The notes under the pieces were generated by a model that saw nothing but the letters and a program-made list of their open reading frames with translations, made no database searches and was not told the origin of the DNA. Source: an uncultured bacterium (GTDB lineage Bacteria; Edwardsbacteria; AC1; EtOH8). From it: a stretch of DNA of 21,737 nucleotides. The stretch is taken from positions 1 through 21,737 of the forward strand of contig CALGNM010000153.1 in assembly GCA_937958665.1 (NCBI GenBank), written 5' to 3'. Of this stretch, positions 15,433 to 21,737 are shown piece after piece (positions within the stretch are counted from its first letter, which is position 1; every line of letters begins with the position of its first letter). Made by a program: the position numbers and the translations under genes.

Positions 15433-15958
15433 CGGGCCTATCCAGCTTGGCTCCTGCCGGGAGTGCCGGAGGGAGGTCAGCGCTTACGCCCGGGCTTGCC
15501 CGCACTGCGGGGCTCCCAAGCCGGCCGACCATAAGTGGAACGGCTGGGGTTTTGACTGGAAGTCCAAAACATCCTATTATGGCTGGCCGCTGATCCATGT
15601 CTCCGTCGGCAAGGACCGCAACGGCAAACTGAGGGTGGCCAAGGGGTGGATTGCCGTTGGGCAGTTTGGGATAGGTTTGGTGACGGTGGCCCAGTTCGGG
15701 GTAGGGGTATTGTTCGGATTCGGCCAGTTCATCATTGGCATTACTGCCATCGCCCAGTTTGCGGCGGCGCTGCTGTTCGGTTTGGGGCAGTTCGCCAGCG
15801 GCTACGTGGCCATAGGACAGATCGCCTTCGGCTATTATGCCCTGTGTCAGACCGGGTATGGCATCCACCTTTGGTCCCAGAAGTTGGCAGACCCGGAGGC
15901 GATCCGGTTCTTCATGGAGTTGAAAAGGCAATTTTTAACGGCCTGGGGCAAATCTTAA
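15425..15958 (+). CDS. Zinc-ribbon membrane protein with QF repeats
   Basis: The 177-residue product (ATG 15425; ATG 15419 is an alternative) begins with a zinc ribbon: CREC (Cys11, Cys14) and CPHCG (Cys25, Cys28). A YYGWPLIHVSVGKD segment follows, then a glycine-rich hydrophobic region from 72 to 147. In that region glutamine recurs at 80, 90, 101, 111, 122, 132 and 142, mostly as GQF or AQF. The spacing of 10 or 11 residues makes paired units of about 21 residues, which could be membrane helices or a beta-helical stack. A short helix closes the protein. Function unknown. It overlaps the preceding gene by 8 bases and precedes another zinc-ribbon membrane protein. Confidence 0.82.
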   Translation: MVSGPIQLGSCRECRREVSAYARACPHCGAPKPADHKWNGWGFDWKSKTSYYGWPLIHVSVGKDRNGKLRVAKGWIAVGQFGIGLVTVAQFGVGVLFGFGQFIIGITAIAQFAAALLFGLGQFASGYVAIGQIAFGYYALCQTGYGIHLWSQKLADPEAIRFFMELKRQFLTAWGKS

Positions 15959-15972
15959 ATCAGGGGAATTTT

Positions 15973-16344
15973 ATGGGAGCTTCTGGAAAATCGCTGGCAG
16001 CATATATCATCGCCGGGGTGGCCATATTTTTTGGCATCCTATTTCTAATGTCAGCCCGCGGCGAGTATACTTCCCACCCGGGCGGCCGGATAATTACCGG
16101 GTTGGTATTTATAGCCGGAGGGGCCTTGCTAGCCGGCTTCGTCAAAAGGAAGGATGCCGGGCAGAGGTTGGAGATTGTCCAGAAGATTGAACTGTCCGGG
16201 TCCGCCCGACCCGAGGAGATGAAATGCCGGCAATGCGGGGCTCCTTTGGATAAAAATTCGGTGGCGGTAAGAGAGGGGGCGGTGTTCATCAATTGCCCCT
16301 ATTGCAAGGGGAGTTACCAGATTGTGGAGGACCCTAGGTGGTGA
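15973..16344 (+). CDS. Two-helix membrane protein with C-terminal zinc ribbon
   Basis: ATG 15973 has AGGGGA at 15962-15967. The 123-residue product has two predicted membrane helices (about 8-26 and 39-57) and then a soluble tail with CRQCG (Cys85, Cys88) and CPYC (Cys108, Cys111), a four-cysteine zinc ribbon. I do not recognise a family with known function. The arrangement mirrors the previous gene with domains swapped: here the ribbon is at the C terminus. It overlaps the ArfB-like gene, so the two are probably coupled in translation. A longer in-frame reading upstream of 15973 is only the previous gene in another frame. Confidence 0.75.
   Translation: MGASGKSLAAYIIAGVAIFFGILFLMSARGEYTSHPGGRIITGLVFIAGGALLAGFVKRKDAGQRLEIVQKIELSGSARPEEMKCRQCGAPLDKNSVAVREGAVFINCPYCKGSYQIVEDPRW
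16326..16330 (+). promoter_or_regulatory. Shine-Dalgarno site that selects a GTG start
   Basis: GGAGG here lies seven bases before GTG 16338 and ten before GTG 16341, favouring the first for the ArfB-like gene. The site is inside the coding sequence of the preceding zinc-ribbon gene. Confidence 0.65.
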
Positions 16345-16757
16345 TTGCCGGGAATAGCAAGGTGTCGCCGGAGGATCTCGAATTCAGATTTGTCCGGAGC
16401 TCGGGGCCAGGAGGACAGAACGTTAATAAGGTAGCCACCGCGGTTCAGCTCAGGTTCAGGCTTTCGGGGAAAACCGGCCTGTCCGAACAAACCAAGCAAA
16501 GGATCAGGGAACAGGAGAAGGCCCGCATCAATTCCCAGGGCTTCCTGATCCTCGATGCCCGCAGGTTTCGGACCCAGGAGCGAAACCGGCAGGACGCTCT
16601 GGACCGGCTGGAGGCCATTATAAAAAGGGCTTCGGCCAGGCCCAAGCCGAGAGTGAAGACCAGCCCCTCCCTGAAATCCCGCCTTGCCAGGCTGGAGTCA
16701 AAACGGAGGCAGGGGCAGAAGAAAGCGGCCCGCCGCCAAGCCAACCTTGACGAATAA
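16338..16757 (+). CDS. arfB: ArfB-like peptidyl-tRNA hydrolase, ribosome rescue factor
   Basis: The 139-residue protein matches ArfB (YaeJ), which hydrolyses peptidyl-tRNA on ribosomes stalled without a stop codon. It has the catalytic SSGPGGQNVNK motif with GGQ at 25-27, and lacks the stop-codon recognition domain of release factors 1 and 2. The basic C-terminal tail (PSLKSRLARLESKRRQGQKK...) is the part that enters the empty mRNA channel in the family. Start is GTG, chosen from the GGAGG at 16326-16330. It overlaps the upstream membrane zinc-ribbon gene by 7 bases, an unusual partner for a rescue factor. Confidence 0.9.
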   Translation: MVIAGNSKVSPEDLEFRFVRSSGPGGQNVNKVATAVQLRFRLSGKTGLSEQTKQRIREQEKARINSQGFLILDARRFRTQERNRQDALDRLEAIIKRASARPKPRVKTSPSLKSRLARLESKRRQGQKKAARRQANLDE

Positions 16758-16813
16758 ACGAGTGGGGGTGTCTGTCCGCAAATTGATAAATGAACCCACC
16801 CAGACAAGTCCAA

Positions 16814-16871
16814 AGCACAAAGATAAAACAGTCCAATTGTGCTCCGTTGCCCTGAAGGTGGGGCTTTTTTT
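16814..16871 (+). terminator. Possible weak terminator with upstream hairpin
   Basis: AGCACAA (16814-16820) pairs with TTGTGCT (16837-16843) around a 16-base loop. A short GCCC/GGGC stem (16849-16852 with 16861-16864) then runs into seven T residues. The last stem is only four pairs, so termination may be partial. The rest of 16758-16813 shows nothing else I can assign. Confidence 0.5.
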
Positions 16872-16872
16872 A

Positions 16873-16901
16873 TTGTAATCGGCCGGCAAATAAGTTAAAA
16901 T
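16873..16901 (+). promoter_or_regulatory. Promoter giving a possibly leaderless transcript
   Basis: TTGTAA at 16873-16878 and TAAAAT at 16896-16901 are 17 bases apart. The expected transcript start, about seven bases after the -10, falls on or next to ATG 16908. No Shine-Dalgarno is visible before that ATG, which fits a leaderless mRNA. Confidence 0.5.
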
Positions 16902-16907
16902 AAATCC

Positions 16908-17543
16908 ATGACAAAAGCAAGATTGCTGCTTCCCCTGGCAATGCTATTGGCGGCTTCCTGCGCCGGGCCATATGTCAGAAGGGAGCCTGCCCGGGATGAG
17001 GAACTCCACAGGGGAGAGCTGGTGGAAGCGGCCCGGGGCCTGAACGGTTCCAAGGACTTGACATCCCTGAACCGCCACTTCAGGAACGACTGCTCCGGCT
17101 TCGTAATCGGCCTGTACCGGATGCTGGGCTACCAGGTGAAAATTCCCCTCGGGAGGGGTAACCGTCCGCTATCCGAACGGCTTTTTCTGGCCATGCAAGA
17201 CCGGGGCCATACTTACCGGGAATACCAGCCCCTGCCAGGGGATGTGGTGTTCTTCAAGAATACCACCCAGACCAGCTACGACCGGGTTACCCATATTGGG
17301 CTGGTGGAGGAGGTGGCTTCTGATGGCACAGTTAGCATCATCCACTATGGGTCAGGCTCGGTCAACCGCATTCGGATGAACCTGAATCAACCTTACCGGG
17401 AGAAGGACGGCCGGGGCCGGGTCATCAACAGCTATCTGCGGAGAAACGATGCCGGCCGGGGCAAAGGCAACATCCTGGCCGGGGCGCTGTTTTGGTCATA
17501 CGGGGATCTTTACGGGTACGCGGTGTCAGAAAGAACCCGCTGA
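16908..17543 (+). CDS. NlpC/P60-like lipoprotein, putative cell-wall peptidase
   Basis: The 211-residue product has a lipoprotein signal ending LAASC, with Cys18 as the lipid-anchor residue. A papain-like NlpC/P60 fold follows: NDCSGFV with nucleophile Cys62, LPGDVVFF (109-116), THIGLV with His129 as the likely base, and IIHYGSG with His146. Family members cut peptidoglycan stem peptides, usually the D-Glu/meso-DAP bond. The spacing between motifs is longer than in minimal NlpC domains, and the amidase-like CHAP family is an alternative. It should be anchored in the envelope and act in the periplasm. It stands alone, with its own promoter. Confidence 0.8.
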   Translation: MTKARLLLPLAMLLAASCAGPYVRREPARDEELHRGELVEAARGLNGSKDLTSLNRHFRNDCSGFVIGLYRMLGYQVKIPLGRGNRPLSERLFLAMQDRGHTYREYQPLPGDVVFFKNTTQTSYDRVTHIGLVEEVASDGTVSIIHYGSGSVNRIRMNLNQPYREKDGRGRVINSYLRRNDAGRGKGNILAGALFWSYGDLYGYAVSERTR

Positions 17544-17559
17544 GGGGAATTTTGGTTTG

Positions 17560-17583
17560 CCGGATAATCTAATTATCGGGAGG
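17560..17583 (+). repeat. Small hairpin touching the exchanger gene's ribosome site
   Basis: GATAAT (17563-17568) pairs with ATTATC (17572-17577) around a CTA loop, and CC at 17560-17561 can pair with GG at 17578-17579 past a bulged G. Those two G residues begin the GGGAGG ribosome site. The hairpin could modulate translation of the exchanger gene, but it is short and AT-rich. Confidence 0.35.
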
Positions 17584-17588
17584 AATAG

Positions 17589-18596
17589 ATGCTGCTGGTC
17601 TGGCTAAAACTGGCCCTGCTGATAGGGGTCATCGTCTTCACCGGATCCAAATTGTCGCGCTATGGCGATATTCTGGGGGAAAAGCTGGGGCTGTCCGGAA
17701 GCTGGATAGGGGTGGTGCTGTTGGCCGGGGTTACCTCGCTGCCGGAGATGTTCTCGGGGATATCGGCCTCGGCCCTGGTCCGCCAGCCCGACCTGGCCAT
17801 CGGCAACATCTACGGGGCCTGCGTCATGAACCTGGTGGTGGTGGCCATAATCAGCACCCTGCACACCCAGGGCCAGATATCCGCCCGGGTGGGTCGGGAG
17901 CAGGCCCTGAGCGCCGCCCTGGGGATGATCGCAATCGCCTTCTCGGGTTTGGGGCTGTTCGTCAGCGGGCAGAAGATAATTCCGGTCTCGCTGTTCGACG
18001 TCGGTCTGTTTTCGCTGGGAGCCTTCATTGTCTACCTGGCGGCCCAGCACATGATCTACCGGCACGAGGTGGAGAACCCCGGCCCAGCCAAGGAGCCAGA
18101 GTACGGACATATCTCAATGCGGCAGGCGGCGACCAGATTTCTGCTGGCAGCGGTGGTGATAGTGGCCGCCGGGCTGTACCTTCCCAAGGTGGCCGACGAG
18201 CTGGCCCTGGCCATGGGCTGGGGCCGGTCATTTGTGGCCAGCGTCTTTATGTCGCTGGCCACCACCAGCCCCGAGATGGTGGTTTCCATCAGCGCCCTGC
18301 GGATGGGACAGGCCGGAATGGCCCTGGGCAACCTCTTCGGCAGCTGTATCTTCAACGTCAGCCTGATCTTCGTTGACGATGTCTTTTATCGGGGATCTAT
18401 ATTGGCAGACGTATCCCAGACCCATATATTCACTGCTTTTTTGGTGCTGGCCATGATGGGGGTGTCCCTGACCGGACTGCTTTTCCCCCGGAGGCAGAAG
18501 GGGCTGGGGATGATTGGCTGGGATGCGGCGTTAATCATGGCCCTCTACCTGTTGGGGGTATTTGTTATCTACCGGATGGGATTGGCCTTGGGATGA
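17589..18596 (+). CDS. CaCA-family cation (calcium/sodium) exchanger
   Basis: The 335-residue membrane protein has about ten hydrophobic segments and the two inverted alpha repeats of the Ca2+/cation antiporter family. Repeat 1 reads GVTSLPEMFSGISA and GNIYGACVMN; repeat 2 reads ATTSPEMVVSISA and GNLFGSCIFN. The key glutamates (SLPE and TSPE) are present. The second small motif departs from the common GSN form, with Cys in both repeats and Asn where several exchangers have Asp, so ion preference may differ from standard Na+/Ca2+ exchange. It has GGGAGG at 17578-17583. It acts in the inner membrane; the exact ions are not determinable from sequence. Confidence 0.87.
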   Translation: MLLVWLKLALLIGVIVFTGSKLSRYGDILGEKLGLSGSWIGVVLLAGVTSLPEMFSGISASALVRQPDLAIGNIYGACVMNLVVVAIISTLHTQGQISARVGREQALSAALGMIAIAFSGLGLFVSGQKIIPVSLFDVGLFSLGAFIVYLAAQHMIYRHEVENPGPAKEPEYGHISMRQAATRFLLAAVVIVAAGLYLPKVADELALAMGWGRSFVASVFMSLATTSPEMVVSISALRMGQAGMALGNLFGSCIFNVSLIFVDDVFYRGSILADVSQTHIFTAFLVLAMMGVSLTGLLFPRRQKGLGMIGWDAALIMALYLLGVFVIYRMGLALG

Positions 18597-18600
18597 ACAA

Positions 18601-18639
18601 CGGCCTGTTAAGGCGATGGCAATCCAGGCAAAACAGCCG
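18601..18639 (+). repeat. Inverted repeat downstream of the exchanger gene
   Basis: CGGCCTGTT (18601-18609) can pair with AACAGCCG (18632-18639) with one bulged C around a 22-base loop. No T run directly follows, so it is at best a weak terminator or processing structure. The remaining bases to 18722 show no clear promoter. Confidence 0.3.
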
Positions 18640-18722
18640 GGGAATGATTTTTGTGGACACTCTGGATTGGCAACAGAAGTGAAGATGCCTGGTTGATGGG
18701 ACACGTGATTTTGCAGGGGAAA

Positions 18723-20429
18723 ATGAAAATAACGCTTCAGAAAGCCGGGGGAATGATGCTCCATCACGGACGCCCCACCCGGATGCTGTTGCTGGGGGTG
18801 GGAGTGGGGGCGGTGACCGGCCTGGCTGCAGTGGGCTTCCGCAGTCTTATCAACTTCTCCACTGGTATGTTCTTCCCCCATGATCCTCATCAGACCTTGC
18901 TGATTGGGCGATGGTGGAATTATCTGGCTTTTTTGATCCCGGCCTTGGGAGGGCTCCTGGTGGGTGGGGGACTGTATCTCTTCTTCCGGGAGGACCAGCA
19001 GTTCTCGGGGGTTCCTGAGGTAATGGCCGCCGTTGCCCTGAAAAACGGTATGCTCCGGCTTCGGACGGGATTCAAGGGCTTGCTATCGGCGGTGACCATC
19101 GGCTCGGGGGGATCGGCCGGCCCCGAGGGGCCCATCGTTGAGATCGGTTCCTCGCTGGGATCCTATCTGGGCCAGCGGTTGGGTCTGTCGGGTAACGAAC
19201 TGCGCTTGATGGCGGGATGCGGGGCGGCCGCCGGGATTGCCGGAGTATTTGGTGCTCCCTTGGGCGGGGTGTTCTTTGCCCTGGAGATAATCCTGGGGGA
19301 GTTCGCCATCAACACCTTCGCCCCGGTGGTATTGTCGGCGGTGGCCTCATCGGTGGTTTCCCGGTCATTCTTGGGTGACCAGCCGGCCTTCCAGGTTGCG
19401 GTCACTTCGTTGGTCTCCCTCTATGATATCATCCCCTACCTGATGCTGGGAATTTTCTCCGGTCTGGTATCGGTGCTGTTTATCTCCTCAATGCAAAGCA
19501 GCCAGTTGTTCTTTGCACGGCTCGGCCTGCCGAATTGGTTGAAGCCGGCGACGGCCGGCCTAATGGTGGGGGTTATGGGTTTGGCGCTTCCCCAGGTGCT
19601 GGGTGAGGGCTATCATTCGGTGACTGCGGTGTTGAACGGGAGAATACTGTGGTGGATGGCCCTAGTGCTGGCCGCTGCCAAAATTTTAGCCACTGCCCTG
19701 ACTCTGGGGTCCGGGGCCCCCGGGGGCTCTTTCGCCCCGGCCATCTTCGTCGGCGCTATGCTGGGCGGGGCTTTTGGCCAGATGGCTGAGCTCCTGTTCC
19801 CCGGCCTGTATGGGGTCAATGCCTCATACGCCCTGTCCGGGGCGGCTGGCCTGGTGGCCGGGGCCCTGAATGCTCCCCTTACCGCCGGGCTGATCATCTT
19901 CGAGACCAGCGGCACCTATAAGGTGGTGCTGCCGGCCATGATTGTGGTGGCGGTTTCGGCGGTTATTACGAAGCGACTGGCAGGCGAATCGGTCTACACC
20001 CACGCCCTGCAGAAGGCCGGCCTGCCGGTCAGCCAGCTGCGCACTCACAGCGGGATATCTGGGGCTACCTGTCAGAATGTGATGCGGCGGGATATAGTGA
20101 CCATCCTTCCCGGAATGCCCCTCTCGGAAATCGTCAAGACCTTCGGTCGGACCGACCAGCTTCTGCTGCCGGTGATAGATGATGCCGGCAGATACCTGGC
20201 TTCCATAAGCTGGTCCCAGCTCCGGCTTTTCGTGGACGGAAACCCGGATGACGGGCTGATTATAGCCCACGATGTAATGATCCGGGTGCCGGTGGTTGAG
20301 GCTTCCGACAGCCTGTCGCTGGCAATGATGCAACTCATCCAGCAGGACATGCAGGAACTGCCGGTGCTGGAGAACGGGAAACTGGCCGGGTTGATCGGCA
20401 GCAAGGAGATCCTGAAGGCCGAACTCTGA
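18723..20429 (+). CDS. ClC-type chloride channel/transporter with C-terminal CBS domains
   Basis: The 568-residue protein has a ClC membrane core followed by two CBS domains. The core shows the selectivity motifs in order: FSGVPE (SGxP), GSGGSAGPEGP with the gating glutamate (Glu135 from this start), and GGSFAPAIF. The tail carries CQNVMRRDIVTILPGMPL and DVMIRVPVVEASDSL, the usual CBS starts, which often bind adenine nucleotides. The intact gating glutamate is compatible with Cl-/H+ exchange. I chose ATG 18723 because AGGGGA lies just upstream; ATG 18696 and TTG 18651 are in-frame alternatives. It may share a transcript with the cation exchanger, 126 bases upstream, and ends in a strong terminator. 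Confidence 0.9.
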   Translation: MKITLQKAGGMMLHHGRPTRMLLLGVGVGAVTGLAAVGFRSLINFSTGMFFPHDPHQTLLIGRWWNYLAFLIPALGGLLVGGGLYLFFREDQQFSGVPEVMAAVALKNGMLRLRTGFKGLLSAVTIGSGGSAGPEGPIVEIGSSLGSYLGQRLGLSGNELRLMAGCGAAAGIAGVFGAPLGGVFFALEIILGEFAINTFAPVVLSAVASSVVSRSFLGDQPAFQVAVTSLVSLYDIIPYLMLGIFSGLVSVLFISSMQSSQLFFARLGLPNWLKPATAGLMVGVMGLALPQVLGEGYHSVTAVLNGRILWWMALVLAAAKILATALTLGSGAPGGSFAPAIFVGAMLGGAFGQMAELLFPGLYGVNASYALSGAAGLVAGALNAPLTAGLIIFETSGTYKVVLPAMIVVAVSAVITKRLAGESVYTHALQKAGLPVSQLRTHSGISGATCQNVMRRDIVTILPGMPLSEIVKTFGRTDQLLLPVIDDAGRYLASISWSQLRLFVDGNPDDGLIIAHDVMIRVPVVEASDSLSLAMMQLIQQDMQELPVLENGKLAGLIGSKEILKAEL

Positions 20430-20444
20430 AGGCGTTGGCTTTGG

Positions 20445-20466
20445 GCCGCCAAGAGGCGGCTTTTTT
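20445..20466 (+). terminator. Rho-independent terminator after the ClC gene
   Basis: GCCGCC (20445-20450) pairs with GGCGGC (20455-20460) around an AAGA loop and runs into six T residues. It is a clear terminator 15 bases after the ClC stop codon. Confidence 0.92.
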
Positions 20467-20467
20467 A

Positions 20468-20496
20468 TTGAAATTGCAGGACGGGGGTGATATCCT
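20468..20496 (+). promoter_or_regulatory. Candidate promoter of the radical SAM gene
   Basis: TTGAAA at 20468-20473 is followed after 17 bases by TATCCT at 20491-20496, a 4 of 6 match. The predicted start falls at about 20503, on the ATG itself. GGGGGTGA at 20483-20490 could instead act as a ribosome site if transcription starts further upstream. Confidence 0.4.
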
Positions 20497-20502
20497 TACA
20501 CT

Positions 20503-21737
20503 ATGGATTATTTGCCGATGACAAAGGGAGAAATTTCGGCCAAGGGCTGGGATCGGTGCGATGTGGTTATCGTGACCGGGGATGCCTATGTTGACCACCC
20601 GTCATTCGGGGCGGCCGTGATCGGTCGGACGCTTGAGGCCGAGGGGTTCCGGGTGGGGATAATCGCCCAACCCGATTGGAAAAGCCCCGACGACATCATG
20701 CGATTGGGAAGGCCCCGGCTATTTTTCGGAGTTACTTCGGGCAACATCGATTCAATGCTGCACCACTACACGGCCAACAAGAAAATTCGGCATGACGACC
20801 CATATTCCCCGGGTGGCCGCCATGGGTTGCGCCCCAACCGATCCCTCATCGTCTACTCCAACCTTATCCGCCAGGCCTTCAAAGACGTTCCCATTGTTCT
20901 GGGTGGTGTCGAGGCCTCCCTGCGGCGTCTGGCCCATTACGATTACTGGGACGATGCTGTGCGGCGCTCAGTACTTTTTGATGCCAAGGCCGACTTGCTG
21001 GTCTATGGCATGGGGGAGAGCGCGGTAAGCCGGATTGCCCAAATACTGAATTCGGAAGGCAGAATTCAGAAAACTGAATTGCAGAGCGTGCCGGGAACAG
21101 CGGCCATAGTCAGAACCGCGGAGCTTCCGAAGACTTTGACTCCCGAATATGCCGAGCTACCATCGTTCGAGGAAGTGTCAAGTTCCCGGGAGGCATTCAA
21201 CAAGGCTTTTATCATTGCCTCCAATGAGGCCAATCCCCATTCAGGAAAGAAACTGTTGCAGAAACACGGTGACCGGTATCTGTTGGTCAACCCCCCAGCC
21301 AAGCCGCTAAGCACCGAAGAGCTGGATGCGGTCTACGCCCTGCCATACCGACGCCGGGCCCATCCAGCATACCAAGAGTCTGTCCCGGCCCTGGAGACAG
21401 TCAAGTGGTCCATCACCTCGCACCGCGGATGCTACGGCGGCTGCAGTTTTTGCGCTTTATATTTTCATCAAGGGCCGATAATTCAATCGCGCAGCCCGGA
21501 TTCTATCATTAACGAGATCAACCTGCTGACAAAAGATACCAAATTCAAAGGGGTCATCAGCGACATCGGCGGCCCAACCGCCAATATGTACGGCACTGGG
21601 TGCAAGATAAACGGAAGGGCAAAAAGCTGTCGCCGCCCAAGCTGCCTGGCCCCGCAGATGTGTGAAAACCTGAAACCAGGGCAGCATGCCAGTGTCAAGC
21701 TCTGGCATGAAGCCCTGAAAGTGCCGGGTGTTAATAA
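20503..21737 (+). CDS. YgiQ-family radical SAM protein, 3' end outside the window
   Basis: The frame is open from ATG 20503 to the window edge, giving 411 codons of a protein usually near 600 residues. It starts DYLPMTKGE and continues with VIVTGDAYVDHPSFGAAVIGR, LGGVEASLRRLAHYDYW and the radical SAM cluster HRGCYGGCSFC (Cys310, Cys314, Cys317), then HQGPIIQSRS and SDIGGPTANMYG. These are hallmark blocks of the YgiQ (UPF0313) family. The three cysteines bind a 4Fe-4S cluster that cleaves S-adenosylmethionine; the reaction of the family is not established to my knowledge. It has its own promoter after the ClC terminator, so it starts a new transcription unit. No frameshift is seen. Confidence 0.93.
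   Translation, partial: MDYLPMTKGEISAKGWDRCDVVIVTGDAYVDHPSFGAAVIGRTLEAEGFRVGIIAQPDWKSPDDIMRLGRPRLFFGVTSGNIDSMLHHYTANKKIRHDDPYSPGGRHGLRPNRSLIVYSNLIRQAFKDVPIVLGGVEASLRRLAHYDYWDDAVRRSVLFDAKADLLVYGMGESAVSRIAQILNSEGRIQKTELQSVPGTAAIVRTAELPKTLTPEYAELPSFEEVSSSREAFNKAFIIASNEANPHSGKKLLQKHGDRYLLVNPPAKPLSTEELDAVYALPYRRRAHPAYQESVPALETVKWSITSHRGCYGGCSFCALYFHQGPIIQSRSPDSIINEINLLTKDTKFKGVISDIGGPTANMYGTGCKINGRAKSCRRPSCLAPQMCENLKPGQHASVKLWHEALKVPGVN

Noticed and set aside
15646-15972. Extended open frame before the second zinc-ribbon membrane protein
   Set aside because: It is the QF-repeat gene read in another frame, with Arg/Gly-rich nonsense translation. ATG 15973 has its own ribosome site and starts a sensible membrane protein.
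16684-16878. Small + strand open frame across the end of the ArfB-like gene and the following gap
   Set aside because: It overlaps arfB in another frame, its translation is not protein-like, and it runs through the hairpins and T run of a possible terminator.

Overview
The window looks like chromosomal DNA of a GC-rich, Gram-negative, uncultured-type bacterium with an anaerobic or facultative lifestyle. Lipoprotein signals, periplasmic binding proteins and a NlpC/P60-type lipoprotein point to a diderm envelope. The redox regulator Rex, a GlcD-type flavoprotein and a YgiQ-type radical SAM protein fit fermentative or respiratory-flexible metabolism. I cannot name the phylum from sequence alone. 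Every complete gene is on the + strand, spacing is tight, and I see no tRNA, rRNA, CRISPR array, integrase or insertion sequence. The longest gap is the 239-base AT-rich stretch at 9416-9654, so no gene-free stretch exceeds 300 bases.

Region 1 (8-9415) reads as one eight-gene transcription unit from a good sigma70-like promoter at 8-36: L-asparaginase, a GlcD/D-lactate dehydrogenase-type FAD oxidase, Rex, dihydrolipoamide dehydrogenase, two paralogous family-5 solute-binding lipoproteins, a membrane sensor histidine kinase and a single-domain response regulator. Gaps run from an 8-base overlap to about 15 bases. There are no ABC permease or ATPase genes, so the two binding proteins may supply ligand information to the kinase rather than, or as well as, feed a transporter encoded elsewhere.

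Region 2 (9416-12371) is the AT-rich spacer followed by an 891-residue REC-PAS-PAS-GAF-GGDEF-HD-GYP protein. Its GGDEF half looks competent and feedback-inhibited, but its HD-GYP half has lost several metal ligands. A strong terminator follows.

Region 3 (12383-14865) is a polyamine operon: an aminopropyltransferase of the Thermus SpeE/plant ACL5 type and an arginine/lysine/ornithine decarboxylase. Its promoter carries a near-perfect inverted repeat between the -35 and -10 boxes and a degenerate second copy just downstream.

Region 4 (14871-16871) holds a 36-residue cysteine-rich mini-protein with its own promoter and terminator. It is followed by a compact cluster: a conserved small protein, a zinc-ribbon membrane protein with seven QF-type repeats, a second zinc-ribbon membrane protein, and an ArfB-like ribosome rescue factor.

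Region 5 (16873-21737) holds a possibly leaderless NlpC/P60-like lipoprotein gene, a CaCA-family cation exchanger, a ClC chloride channel/transporter with C-terminal CBS domains, a terminator, and the 5' part of a YgiQ-family radical SAM gene that runs off the window. The best leads for new biology are the binding-protein/kinase module, the polyamine-promoter operator, the mini cysteine protein and the QF-repeat zinc-ribbon protein.
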